Source of the DNA: Betaproteobacteria bacterium
Lineage (GTDB): Bacteria > Pseudomonadota > Gammaproteobacteria > Burkholderiales > Burkholderiaceae_F
Direction of reading: 5' to 3'
Length of the DNA: 64,000 nucleotides
Assembly (NCBI GenBank): GCA_016861185.1
Contig: BOKW01000003.1
Span: 186,001-250,000, forward strand
This document shows positions 18,004 to 26,709 of the stretch, in pieces. The stretch's first letter is position 1; every line of letters starts with the position of its first letter. A program made the position numbers and the translations under genes. The notes below the pieces were generated by a model. It had not been told where the DNA came from, did not search any database, and worked only from the letters and a program-made list of their open reading frames with translations.

Positions 18004-20244
18004 TCATGAATGACTGATGTTGTGCACATAACGCTTGAAGCGATCATGCTTCAGTCGATTGACCCTTTCCGAAAGCATCACGCTTACTCGCTCGGGCGTT
18101 AACCGAGCCCACTCAGCAGCATCGCGCAGCAGATCGTGCATGACCTCCGAGTTTAAGTGTTGGCCAAGCTGAAGTCCGGCAGTGGTGGGTAGAAGGTCGG
18201 CGAAGGACTTCCGCACCTCGGCTGCTTTCGGCGCAAGCGCGACGAAATTGAGCATGAACTCCGGTCTCATGATGTATGGAACGCCTCCCTCTGACTGCAC
18301 TAGCGCCCCGGTCAGCGCGAGCACTCGTGTCTCCTTCGTCAACCACCATGTTCGGTAGCCGAAGCCGTCATAGATGCCTGACTCCCCCCTCTGTCGCCGC
18401 TGCGCGTAGACAGCGTAGACCATAAGGGCATCGTTGTAGGAAAGCTCTTCATGTTTCACTTGGCGCGATTCGTCGAGTCGAGTGGCGAGTTCCACGACCC
18501 GTTCTCTTGATACAGCACTCTCGAGCTCTTCCATGGGTAGGTACGACATGCCGAACCGTTGCACCAGCAAGCCACGCAGCGCCTGACGAGCCGATTCGGC
18601 TTTGGCCCGAAGGCCGTCCGGGTCTGTTAACGCATTCACGTATCGGCGCCAGGAATCGGGGCCGTTATGCGTGCGTCGCGCATGCAGGTAGGCCCTGATC
18701 AATATCCGATCGCACTCGGATATGTCGTCGGGTTTCAGGTACTGCTCCCGCTCCCAATAGTGGTTGCGGTATTCGAGGTCGGTGGCGTGTAGGTGCGTGA
18801 AGATCTCGTTCAGAACGGGCTCCGTGAGCACCAGCTCTGACCCGAGCTGTCTGCACACAAGGAGCAGGTTTGCCACCTGCCGATTGTTGCGATCCAGGTA
18901 CTCTTCTGATATTGCCTTCACTATCAAGTCCGAACCGACGAGCAGGCGAAAGTTGCCGCCCATTTGGTTCAAGTACTCGAGTAGCCTAGGCGCGGACTGC
19001 AGCGTGACGAGTAGACATGACGTTCTGGACAAATACGCTAGATACTTTCGTTCGTCGTCCCTGGTGCCATAAAAGATGCCTCGCAATACCGACAAGCACG
19101 CACCAAACTGCTCTGGCGAAATGCCCCTGGCGTCGTCAGTTTCTGCCAAGGCTTTAACCATCGTGTCCTCGACGACCTGGTCAGAGATCTGCACATTCTC
19201 AAGGCGCCCCTCGAGAAAAGCTGCCAACAGCAGACCTTGATCGATGAAATACCGGTGAATCGTCGAAAAGACCAGCGCAACGCAGGCTTCCTCCTCGTTT
19301 GGCCTCATCTCACGACCGACTTCTCTGTGCAGGCGCTCGGCGATTGACGCCTTGAAGCGTTCTTGTTGCAGGACGGCGCCGCTCGCCTCAGAAGCGAGCG
19401 CGCGGCGCGTCTCGAATGGCAGGCAGAAATCGTCGGTCTTGCGGTAGTGGCGCAGCCGCTCCAGACCCGTTGCTGCGTCCTTCTTTGATAGCTCCGACAG
19501 CCGGTCATTCAGGTTTCCGAGGAGAATCGACTTGGCCGGTGGGAATGCGCTCTCAATTGAAGCAGCGATCTCCTCCCGCTTCATCAGCAACTTTTTGTCG
19601 GGATCCGTGTCCCGAAGAGCCCAGTAGATCAAAGCATCCAGGACTCGGTTGTTCAGATGATCCCGCGTGAATCGATCTCGAAGCTCGTGGTTCAGAAACA
19701 CATAGACGGTCGGGTCCCTTGCGAATTCGCTTACCGCTGGCATCTGAAGATTGGCTGCTCGGGAAAGGTTCCGGATGTCAGCATCAAACGCCTGGTGAAA
19801 AGCGTCGTTCGCACCTGCGTCCGTGTTGATGTAGCCCTTGAGCCGCTCAACGTCCCTGATTTGGACCATCACGGAATAGTCTTGCCAGATCTCTTGAGCG
19901 ATGAGATCCGCTTTCGGCAAGGCTTTGTTAGTCGCGTAGATAACTTGCCTCGGATCGCGCCCGGCCCTCCTGAGAGAATCAATCGTCTCCTTGATCTTGG
20001 ATTCCGCGCGCCGATCTTCCGTCACAGAGAACTGAACGAAAGTGTTCGGCTTCCCTTGGACTTCCTGCACGAAACTCGAAATCGATCCATCGGCACCACC
20101 GTCGTGAATGCCGCCGAGAGGCGTGAAGGCCTCGCCGAAGTGAGCTGCAAACACCCGCTTTGCGAAGCTCTCGAATTGGGAGCCATTAGCTCGGCCTACG
20201 AGGTACTCAAACAGCTCGTCAGATACGGGCCGAAGGTTCTTCAT
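18004..20244 (-). CDS. Large protein with N-terminal restriction-endonuclease-like and C-terminal PIN-like regions; candidate defence nuclease
   Basis: 746 residues, ATG at 20244. Residues 20-110 look like a PD-(D/E)xK fold: E25 in QFESFAKRVF, D48 and D52 in GGIHDGGADG, then FVQFSVTED where the usual xK is a Ser, and PRQVIYATNK. Residues about 190-280 are helical and may form a winged helix. Residues 430-650 look PIN-like: D439 in LLVGSDLIVKA, E475/E480 in TEPVLNEIFTH, D605 in YNDALMVYAV, and WLTKETRVLALTG. I do not know a named family. Codon use and GC are lower than the neighbours, and it adjoins a hicAB remnant, suggesting transfer. It is coupled by ATGA to a small upstream ORF. A role in phage or plasmid defence is inference. 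Confidence 0.8.
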   Translation of the reverse strand: MKNLRPVSDELFEYLVGRANGSQFESFAKRVFAAHFGEAFTPLGGIHDGGADGSISSFVQEVQGKPNTFVQFSVTEDRRAESKIKETIDSLRRAGRDPRQVIYATNKALPKADLIAQEIWQDYSVMVQIRDVERLKGYINTDAGANDAFHQAFDADIRNLSRAANLQMPAVSEFARDPTVYVFLNHELRDRFTRDHLNNRVLDALIYWALRDTDPDKKLLMKREEIAASIESAFPPAKSILLGNLNDRLSELSKKDAATGLERLRHYRKTDDFCLPFETRRALASEASGAVLQQERFKASIAERLHREVGREMRPNEEEACVALVFSTIHRYFIDQGLLLAAFLEGRLENVQISDQVVEDTMVKALAETDDARGISPEQFGACLSVLRGIFYGTRDDERKYLAYLSRTSCLLVTLQSAPRLLEYLNQMGGNFRLLVGSDLIVKAISEEYLDRNNRQVANLLLVCRQLGSELVLTEPVLNEIFTHLHATDLEYRNHYWEREQYLKPDDISECDRILIRAYLHARRTHNGPDSWRRYVNALTDPDGLRAKAESARQALRGLLVQRFGMSYLPMEELESAVSRERVVELATRLDESRQVKHEELSYNDALMVYAVYAQRRQRGESGIYDGFGYRTWWLTKETRVLALTGALVQSEGGVPYIMRPEFMLNFVALAPKAAEVRKSFADLLPTTAGLQLGQHLNSEVMHDLLRDAAEWARLTPERVSVMLSERVNRLKHDRFKRYVHNISHS

Positions 20245-20438
20245 GTTCCATTCTCATTCGACACGTCGAGGACTGCGAAGCCGATCGGCTCGGCAGCACC
20301 GGGTAAAGTATCGTCCAGAAGCTCGACGCAGTTCGGTCTGCAGAGGTGCTGTGCGACCGCTCGAATTCTGAACCACTTCCCGGCCACCCAAGTTCGGGCA
20401 GTGCTCTCCGTTGACCCGATCGCCGCGCTCGGTGACAC
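20241..20438 (-). CDS. Small ORF coupled to the 746-residue nuclease-like gene (possible truncated partner)
   Basis: A GTG at 20438 opens a 65-codon frame whose TGA (20241-20243) overlaps the ATG of the downstream gene (ATGA). The translation, about 64 residues, contains WVAGKWFRIRAVAQHLC and LLDDTLPGAAEPIGFAVLD, which look like real protein. It could be a genuine short partner or the C-terminal stump of a longer gene cut off at the junction with the ABC importer leader. No clear ribosome-binding site is visible. Family unknown. Confidence 0.4.
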   Translation of the reverse strand: MSPSAAIGSTESTARTWVAGKWFRIRAVAQHLCRPNCVELLDDTLPGAAEPIGFAVLDVSNENGT

Positions 20439-20506
20439 TCGGGCGCATCCGGGTGAAAATCCCCCGCCAACCCAGCCACCAACCCGACAACAAGGAGGAG
20501 ACCACC

Positions 20507-22066
20507 ATGCACCCCCGCCCCACCATGCACCCCCGCCCACCCGCCTACACAGGACTGAAGCTGTTCGCCGCCGCCTTGCTCGCCGCCCTGCTCACCGTCA
20601 CCGGCCCCGCGCTCGCCGGCAAGCGCGACGACACGATCCGCTTCGCCTACGACCAGGCGCCGGAGAGCGTGGACCCGTTCTTCAACAACGTGCGCATCGG
20701 CGTGATCATCGGCGCCAACGTGTGGGACACGCTGATCTACCGCGACCCGAACACCAACGAGTACAAGGGCCTGCTCGCCAAGAGCTGGAAGCAGGTCGAC
20801 GACCGCACGATCGAGTTCGATCTGCGCGAGGGCGTGCGCTTCCACAACGGCGAGGAGTTCGACGCCGATTCGGTCGTCTACACGCTGAACTTCGTCGCCG
20901 ATCCGGCGAACAAGGTCACGACGCAGGCCAACGTCAACTGGATCGAGAAGGCGACCAAGCTCGGCAAGTACAAGGTGCGGCTGACGACCAGGCAGGTGTT
21001 CCCGGCCGCGATCGAGTACCTGGCCGGGCCGGTGGTGATCCATCCGGCCAAGTACTACGCCGAGGTCGGGCCGAAGGGCCAGAACGCCAAGCCGGTCGGC
21101 TCCGGTCCCTATCGCGTCGCGAACTACGTGCCGGGCAAGTCGATCACGCTCGAGCGCAATCCGAACTACTTCAAGGACTCGCCGAAGGGCGCGGCGAAGA
21201 TCGCCAAGGTTGAGATCCGCTTCATCCCTGACCGGCAGACGCAGATGGCCGAGATGCTGTCGGGCGGCGCCGATCTGATCATGCACGTGCCGAAGGACCA
21301 GGCCGACCAGGCCGCGAAGGTGCCGCACCTGCAGGTCGTGAGCGGCGAGACGATGCGCATCGCGTTCATGCAGTTGAACACGCTCGACAACACGCCGACC
21401 GCCGCGCTGAAGGACATCCGCGTGCGCAAGGCGATCCTGCACGCGATCGACCGCGAGTCGATCGTCAAGAACATCGTCGGCGCCGGCTCGCGCGTGCTGC
21501 ACACGCAGTGCTTCCCGTCGCAGTTCGGCTGCACCGACCAGGGCGCGACGCGCTACGCGTACGACCCGGCGCTGGCGAAGAAGCTGCTCGCCGAGGCGGG
21601 CTTTCCGAACGGCTTCGAGACGGAGATCTTCGCGTACCGCGAGCGCAACCAGACCGAGGCGATCATCAACTACCTGCAGCAGGTCGGCATCAAGGCCAAG
21701 CTCAACTTCTCGCAGTACGCGGCGATGCGCGACGCGATCCGCGCCGGCAAGGCGTCGCTGACGCACCAGACCTGGGGCTCGTTCTCGGTCAACGACGTGT
21801 CGGCGTCGATTCCGGTGTGGTTCGGCGGCGAGGCCGACGACATCACGCGCGACAAGGAGACGCAGGAGCTGTTGAAGAAGGGCAACAACTCGGTCGACCC
21901 GAAGGTGCGCCAGCAGGCGTACCAGCAGGCGCTCAAGCGCATCGCCGACAACGCGTGGTCGGTGCCGCTGTGGTCGCTGCCGGTGTACTACGTGGCGTCG
22001 AAGGAGCTGAACTTCACGGCGTATCCGGACGAGATGGTGCGGCTGTGGGAGATGACCTGGAAGTGA
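20507..22066 (+). CDS. ABC transporter substrate-binding protein, peptide/nickel type (SBP family 5)
   Basis: 519 residues, ATG at 20507 after AAGGAGGAG. The start region is an 18-bp direct duplication, so ATG at 20525 is an equally placed alternative. The signal peptide (LFAAALLAALLTVTGPALAG) is followed by SBP_bac_5 motifs: SVDPFFNNVRIG, YRDPNTNEYKGLLAKSWK, FDLREGVRFHNGEEFDADSVVYTL and IRVRKAILHAIDRESIV. It captures oligopeptides or similar solutes in the periplasm for the permeases and ATPases encoded downstream. Substrate unknown. Confidence 0.94.
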   Translation: MHPRPTMHPRPPAYTGLKLFAAALLAALLTVTGPALAGKRDDTIRFAYDQAPESVDPFFNNVRIGVIIGANVWDTLIYRDPNTNEYKGLLAKSWKQVDDRTIEFDLREGVRFHNGEEFDADSVVYTLNFVADPANKVTTQANVNWIEKATKLGKYKVRLTTRQVFPAAIEYLAGPVVIHPAKYYAEVGPKGQNAKPVGSGPYRVANYVPGKSITLERNPNYFKDSPKGAAKIAKVEIRFIPDRQTQMAEMLSGGADLIMHVPKDQADQAAKVPHLQVVSGETMRIAFMQLNTLDNTPTAALKDIRVRKAILHAIDRESIVKNIVGAGSRVLHTQCFPSQFGCTDQGATRYAYDPALAKKLLAEAGFPNGFETEIFAYRERNQTEAIINYLQQVGIKAKLNFSQYAAMRDAIRAGKASLTHQTWGSFSVNDVSASIPVWFGGEADDITRDKETQELLKKGNNSVDPKVRQQAYQQALKRIADNAWSVPLWSLPVYYVASKELNFTAYPDEMVRLWEMTWK

Positions 22067-22081
22067 GCGGGCCGGCGCGTT

Positions 22082-22159
22082 CCCTCACCCCAACCCCTCT
22101 CCCGGGGGGAGAGGGGCTTTGCTTCCCTCTCCCCCTGGAAGAGGGAACGAGGGTGAGGG
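22082..22159. repeat. Nested hairpin repeat in the importer operon
   Basis: Outer arms CCCTCACCC (22082-22090) and GGGTGAGGG (22151-22159) enclose a 10-bp stem CCCCTCTCCC/GGGAGAGGGG (22094-22116) and a second CCCTCT/AGAGGG hairpin near 22125-22146. The cloverleaf-like element lies between the binding-protein and permease genes. It could stabilise the 5' message or attenuate downstream expression, a usual way to make excess binding protein. Confidence 0.75.
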
Positions 22160-22204
22160 CGCCGTGCTGCATTCCGCGCTGAATCAAGCGGATCGCTAGG
22201 CACG

Positions 22205-23122
22205 ATGGGCGGCTACATCCTCAAGCGGCTGGGGCTGGCGGTGCTGGTCGCGCTCGCGGTGTCGATGATCGCCTTCCTGCTGCTGCGGCTGTCGGGCGAT
22301 CCGGCGATCGCGATCGCGGGCGAAGGCGCGCGATCCGAGGACATCGAGCTGATCCGCAAGACGTACGGCTTCGACCGGCCGCTGCCGGTGCAGTACGTCG
22401 AGTGGCTCGGCAAGACGCTGCGCGGCGACTTCGGCGAGTCGATCTACTTCAAGCAGCCGGCGGCGCCGCTGATCTTCGCGAAGCTCGGCACGACGATGGT
22501 GCTGGGGCTGCTGTCGCTCGCGTTCGCGCTCGCAATCTCGATCCCGCTCGGCGTGCTGGCCGCGATCTACCGCAACGGCTGGATCGACCGGCTGTGCCTG
22601 GCGCTCGCGGTGCTCGGGCAGGCGCTGCCGAACTTCTTCTTCGCGCTGCTGCTGATCATGGTGTTCTCGATCACGCTGCGCGCGCTGCCGGTGTCCGGCA
22701 GCGACACCTGGCAGCACTTCGTGATGCCGACGATCGCTCTCGGCTACTACGCCGCACCCGCGTTCATGCGGCTGATCCGCGCCGGCATGATCGAGGTGCT
22801 CGAGGCCGACTACATCCGCACCGCGCGCGCGAAGGGCCTGCCGGCGAACAAGGTGATCTTCAAGCACGCGCTGAGGAACGCCGTCGTGCCGGTGGTGGCG
22901 CTCGCCGCCGTGCAACTGGGCTTCCTGCTCGGCGGCTCGGTGGTCATCGAAACGATCTTCGCGCTTGACGGGCTGGGCTACCTCGCCTACCAGAGCATCA
23001 CCTACAAGGACTTTCCGGTGATGCAGAACATCGTGCTGCTGCTGTCGGTCATCTACGTCGTGCTGACGCTCGCGTCCGACGTGGCGAACGCGTGGCTCGA
23101 TCCGCGCATCCGGGTGGGCTGA
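22205..23122 (+). CDS. ABC transporter permease, DppB type
   Basis: 305 residues with six membrane helices. It starts GGYILKRLGLAVLVALAVSMIAFLLLRL, the DppB/OppB N-terminus, and contains FGESIYFK and the EAA loop, visible as IEVLEADYIRTARAKGLP. It forms half of the translocation channel for the solute delivered by the binding protein. The gap of 138 bp to the binding-protein gene is filled by a hairpin repeat. The partner permease starts four bases after its stop. Confidence 0.94.
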   Translation: MGGYILKRLGLAVLVALAVSMIAFLLLRLSGDPAIAIAGEGARSEDIELIRKTYGFDRPLPVQYVEWLGKTLRGDFGESIYFKQPAAPLIFAKLGTTMVLGLLSLAFALAISIPLGVLAAIYRNGWIDRLCLALAVLGQALPNFFFALLLIMVFSITLRALPVSGSDTWQHFVMPTIALGYYAAPAFMRLIRAGMIEVLEADYIRTARAKGLPANKVIFKHALRNAVVPVVALAAVQLGFLLGGSVVIETIFALDGLGYLAYQSITYKDFPVMQNIVLLLSVIYVVLTLASDVANAWLDPRIRVG

Positions 23123-23126
23123 CCTT

Positions 23127-24041
23127 ATGTCGAGCAGCCTGACGACCGAAGCCGCCGCTGCCGCGCTCGAACCCGGCGGCACCGTCGTCGCCGCGCCGGG
23201 CCTCGCGCGGCGCGTGTGGAAGAACAAGGCGGTCGTGGTCGGCGGCGGATTGCTTCTGGCGATCGTGTTCGTCGCGCTCGCCGCGCCGTGGATCTCGCCG
23301 TACGACCCGTACGCGCAGGACCTCGCCAACCGCAACGTGCCGCCGTTCTGGTACGACGGCGGCTCATGGCTGCACCCGCTCGGCACCGATCCGCTCGGCC
23401 GCGACTACCTCTCAAGGCTGTTCTACGGCGCGCGCATTTCGCTGCTGATCGGGATCTCGGTCGCGATCATCTCGGGCTTGATCGGTACGACGATGGGCAT
23501 GCTCGCCGGCTACTTCGGCGGCAAGACCGACATGCTGGTGAGCTTCCTGGTCACCACGCGTCTGTCGATGCCGGTGATTCTCGTGGCGCTCGCCACCGTC
23601 GCGCTGGTCGGCGGCTCGCTGTGGGTCGTGATCCTGGTGCTCGGGCTGCTGAAGTGGGACCGCTTCGCGGTGGTGATGCGAAGCGCCACGCAGCAGGTGC
23701 GCTCGCTCGATTACGTGGCCGCGGCGCAGGCCGCGGGCGCTTCGACCGCGCGCGTGCTGCTCGGCGAGGTGCTGCCCAACGTGCTGCCGCATCTGGTCGT
23801 CGTCGCCACGCTCGAAGCCGCGAGCGCGATCCTGCTCGAAGCGGCGCTGTCCTTCCTCGGCCTCGGCGTGCAGCCGCCGCTGCCGTCGTGGGGGCTGATG
23901 ATCTCCGAGGCCAAGTCGTACATGTTCTTCTCGTTCTGGCTGATCGCCTTGCCCGGCGCGGCGCTCGCCACGCTGATCTTCGCGATCAACCTCGCCGGCG
24001 ACGGCCTGCGCGACCTGCTCGCGCCGGAGGGGCGGGTGTGA
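23127..24041 (+). CDS. ABC transporter permease, DppC type
   Basis: 304 residues. An N-terminal cytoplasmic extension is followed by a first helix (AVVVGGGLLLAIVFVALAAPW), the DppC motif HPLGTDPLGRDYLSRLFYG, and five further helices. The EAA loop reads VRSLDYVAAAQAAGASTARVLL. It pairs with the DppB-type subunit. Its TGA overlaps the GTG of the ATPase gene (GTGA). Confidence 0.94.
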   Translation: MSSSLTTEAAAAALEPGGTVVAAPGLARRVWKNKAVVVGGGLLLAIVFVALAAPWISPYDPYAQDLANRNVPPFWYDGGSWLHPLGTDPLGRDYLSRLFYGARISLLIGISVAIISGLIGTTMGMLAGYFGGKTDMLVSFLVTTRLSMPVILVALATVALVGGSLWVVILVLGLLKWDRFAVVMRSATQQVRSLDYVAAAQAAGASTARVLLGEVLPNVLPHLVVVATLEAASAILLEAALSFLGLGVQPPLPSWGLMISEAKSYMFFSFWLIALPGAALATLIFAINLAGDGLRDLLAPEGRV

Positions 24042-25036
24042 ACGCAGTACCGAAGCCCGAGCCCGCCGGTGCGGTCCTCGAAGTCGAGGCGCTGAGCGTC
24101 GACATCGCCACGCCGCGCGGGCCGCTGCGCGCGGTGCGCGACGTGTCGTTCTCCGTCGCACGCGGCGAGACGCTGTGCATCGTCGGCGAATCGGGCTGCG
24201 GCAAGTCGATCACCTCGCTCGCGGTGATGAGCCTGCTGCCGGCGGCGGCCAAGCGCCGCGCGAAGAAGCTGTCGCTGCTCGGCGAGGATCTGCTGGCCGC
24301 TACACCGAAGCGCGTCAACGCGCTGCGCGGCAACCGTATGGCGATGATCTTCCAGGAGCCGATGACCGCGCTGAACCCCGCGTACACGATCGGCAACCAG
24401 TTGATGGAGAGCTATCTCGTCCACCGCGGCGGCGGCGAAACCAAGGCGCGCGAGCGCGCGATCGAGCTGCTCGGCAAGGTCGGCATCGCCTCCGCCGCCG
24501 AACGCATGGGCCAGTACCCGCACCAGCTCTCCGGCGGGCTGCGCCAGCGCGTGATGATCGCAATGGCGCTGATGTGCGGCCCGGAGCTGCTGATCGCCGA
24601 CGAGCCGAGCACTGCGCTGGACGTGACGATCCAGGCGCAGATCCTGCGGCTGCTCGCCGACCTGCAGAAGGATCTCGGCATCGCGATGGTGCTGATCACG
24701 CACGATCTGGGCGTGGTCGCGCGCATCGCGCACCGCGTGGCGGTGATGTACGCCGGCGAGATCGTCGAGGAAGGCACGGCCGAGCGCATCTTCGCGTCGC
24801 CGCGCCATCCGTACACGCGCGGGCTGCTGTCGTGCATTCCGGTGCCGGGGCGCACCGCGCGCGGCGGCCGGCTCGGCACGATCGCGGGCGTGGTGCCTTC
24901 GCTCGTCGGCGACATCCGCGGCTGCAGCTTCCGCGAGCGCTGCGCCTACGCACGCGCCGAGTGCGAAGCCGCCGTGCCGGTACAAAGCGAAGGCGCGCAT
25001 CGCTGGCGCTGCATCCACCGCGAGCTGCCGTCATGA
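24038..25036 (+). CDS. ABC transporter ATP-binding protein, DppD type
   Basis: 332 residues from GTG at 24038. Walker A is GESGCGKS, the Q-loop is IFQEPMTALNP, the signature is LSGGLRQR, Walker B is LLIADEPSTALD, and the H-loop is LITHDLG. The C-terminal oligopeptide-transporter extension (HPYTRGLLSCIP, then CSFRERCAYARAEC) has the Cys cluster usual in DppD/OppD. It energises uptake together with the DppF-type subunit that overlaps it by ATGA. Confidence 0.95.
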   Translation: MNAVPKPEPAGAVLEVEALSVDIATPRGPLRAVRDVSFSVARGETLCIVGESGCGKSITSLAVMSLLPAAAKRRAKKLSLLGEDLLAATPKRVNALRGNRMAMIFQEPMTALNPAYTIGNQLMESYLVHRGGGETKARERAIELLGKVGIASAAERMGQYPHQLSGGLRQRVMIAMALMCGPELLIADEPSTALDVTIQAQILRLLADLQKDLGIAMVLITHDLGVVARIAHRVAVMYAGEIVEEGTAERIFASPRHPYTRGLLSCIPVPGRTARGGRLGTIAGVVPSLVGDIRGCSFRERCAYARAECEAAVPVQSEGAHRWRCIHRELPS

Positions 25037-26010
25037 GCGCCACGCCGCTGATGCAGGCGCACGGCGTGACGCGCACGTTCACGCTCGGCGCGACGTTCTT
25101 CCGCCGCGGCCGCACGCTGCACGCGGTCAACGGCGTCGATCTCGAACTCGCGCGCGGCGACGTGCTCGGCATCGTCGGCGAGTCCGGCTGCGGCAAATCG
25201 ACGCTCGCGCGCATGCTGCTGGGGCTGCTCGCGCCGACGAGCGGCCGCATCACGCTCGACGGGCAGGACATCACGGCGCTCGGCCGCAAGGCGGTGGCCC
25301 GGCGCGTGCAGCCGGTGTTCCAGGATCCGTACTCGTCGCTCAACCCGCGCCGAGGCATCGCGTCGATCGTCGCGCTGCCGCTCGAAGTGCACGGCATCGG
25401 CACCGCGTCCGAGCGGCGCACGAAAGCGATCGAGATGCTCGAGCGCGTGGGGCTGCCGGCGCGCTACGCCGACAACACGCCGGGGCAACTGTCGGGCGGA
25501 CAGCGACAGCGCGTGGCGATCGCGCGCGCGCTGGTGATGCGACCCGAGATCGTGATCTGCGACGAGCCGACCTCCGCGCTCGACGTCTCCGTGCAGGCGC
25601 AGATCCTGAACCTGCTGATGGACCTGCGGCGCGAGTTCGGACTGACGTACGTGTTCATCAGCCACAACCTGGCGGTCGTCGAGCACATCGCGACGCAGGT
25701 CGCGGTGATGTATCTCGGCCGCGTGGTCGAGCAGGCCGACACCGAGACGCTCTTCCGCGCGCCGAAGCACCCGTACACGCAGGCGCTGCTCGCCTCGGTG
25801 CTGACGCCCGAGCCGGGGCTCGGCGTGCCCGACATCGGGCTCGGGCTCGCGTTTCCGGATCCGCTGAATCCGCCGCCGGGCTGCGCGTTTCATCCGCGCT
25901 GCCCGCAGCGGATGAGCCATTGCAGCCGTGTCGCGCCGGCGCTCGTGCAGCAGCCGGGCGGGGCGGTGGCATGTCATCTGTATCCGGCGGAGCAAGCGCG
26001 TGCCGCGTGA
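25033..26010 (+). CDS. ABC transporter ATP-binding protein, DppF type
   Basis: 325 residues from ATG at 25033. Walker A is GESGCGKS, the Q-loop is VFQDPYSSLNPR, the signature is LSGGQRQR, Walker B is IVICDEPTSALD, and the H-loop is FISHNLA. The oligopeptide/dipeptide C-terminal extension ends with Cys-containing CAFHPRCPQRMSHC. It closes a five-gene importer operon from the binding protein to this subunit. The two adjacent M20 peptidases may process the imported peptides (inference). Confidence 0.95.
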   Translation: MSATPLMQAHGVTRTFTLGATFFRRGRTLHAVNGVDLELARGDVLGIVGESGCGKSTLARMLLGLLAPTSGRITLDGQDITALGRKAVARRVQPVFQDPYSSLNPRRGIASIVALPLEVHGIGTASERRTKAIEMLERVGLPARYADNTPGQLSGGQRQRVAIARALVMRPEIVICDEPTSALDVSVQAQILNLLMDLRREFGLTYVFISHNLAVVEHIATQVAVMYLGRVVEQADTETLFRAPKHPYTQALLASVLTPEPGLGVPDIGLGLAFPDPLNPPPGCAFHPRCPQRMSHCSRVAPALVQQPGGAVACHLYPAEQARAA

Positions 26011-26127
26011 GGTCGCCGATGTCAGACCATTCGTCGCAAGTCGCTTCGGCTCCTGCCATGCGCCCGAGTTAGCGCTCAGCGGAGTGCCGCAGTAGACTGC
26101 AGAACGAAGTTTGTCTGGAGGAGCACC

Positions 26128-26361
26128 GTGTCAGACGTCGTCGCTGAAATCGAAGCGAAGATTCGGTCGCTGAGCGCTGAGGAAAGAGCCGATCTGATTC
26201 GCGCGCTGATCGGCGAGCTCGACGGTCCGCCCGACCTCGGTGTCGAGGAAGCCTGGATGGAAGAAGCTCGTCGCAGGCAGCGCGAGCTTGCCAGCGGCGC
26301 TGTGAAAGGCGTTCCCGGCAAGCAGGTCTTCGAGAATCTCCGCCAGCGCCTCAAGCGATGA
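26128..26361 (+). CDS. Addiction module antitoxin component (TIGR02574-like)
   Basis: 77 residues, GTG at 26128 preceded by TGGAGGAG. The sequence (IRSLSAEERADLIRALIGELDG, then EEAWMEEARRRQRELASGAV) matches the addiction-module component family that neutralises ParE/RelE toxins. It overlaps the toxin gene by ATGA, a standard coupling. The pair likely autoregulates through the antitoxin. Confidence 0.88.
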   Translation: MSDVVAEIEAKIRSLSAEERADLIRALIGELDGPPDLGVEEAWMEEARRRQRELASGAVKGVPGKQVFENLRQRLKR

Positions 26362-26648
26362 AGCTCGAGTTCCATCCCGATGCGGAGATGGAGCTTGTCG
26401 AGGCAGCGGCCTACTACGAGGCGCGAGTTGCAGGGCTGGGGCAGCGCTTTGGTCGCGAAGTTGATCGCACCACGGCGATGCTGCTCGAACACCCGGGGAT
26501 CGGGGCCGAGATCGAGCCCGGTCTCATGCGCTTCGCGCTCGATCGGTTCCCATACACGTTGATCTATAGCGTCGTCGGCGATGTTCTATACGTGCTTGCC
26601 GTTGCCCACCAGAGCCGCAGACCTGGCTACTGGCGCGCGCGAACCTGA
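26358..26648 (+). CDS. ParE/RelE-family toxin
   Basis: 96 residues. The ParE-type core is visible: FHPDAEMELVEAAAYYEARVAGLGQRF at the N-terminus, then the Arg-containing strand LMRFALDRFPYTLIYSVV and VLAVAHQSRRPGYW at the end. It should act on gyrase or ribosome-bound mRNA; which one cannot be told. It lies between the importer operon and M20 peptidase genes as an intact, self-contained unit. Confidence 0.88.
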   Translation: MKLEFHPDAEMELVEAAAYYEARVAGLGQRFGREVDRTTAMLLEHPGIGAEIEPGLMRFALDRFPYTLIYSVVGDVLYVLAVAHQSRRPGYWRART

Positions 26649-26709
26649 TCGCTGACCCGGCGTTTAGCCTGAACTCCCGCCGCTCGCCAACGCATTGACA
26701 GGACCGACC

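Noticed and set aside
20219-21766. 515-codon minus-strand frame across the peptide-binding protein gene
   Set aside because: It is antisense to a clear SBP gene and rich in His/Arg/Asp. Only the short coupled frame at 20241-20438 is kept, at low confidence.
18004-26648. Integrated mobile element with attachment sites
   Set aside because: No integrase, transposase, tRNA gene or flanking direct repeat was found around the nuclease-like gene or the ParDE pair.
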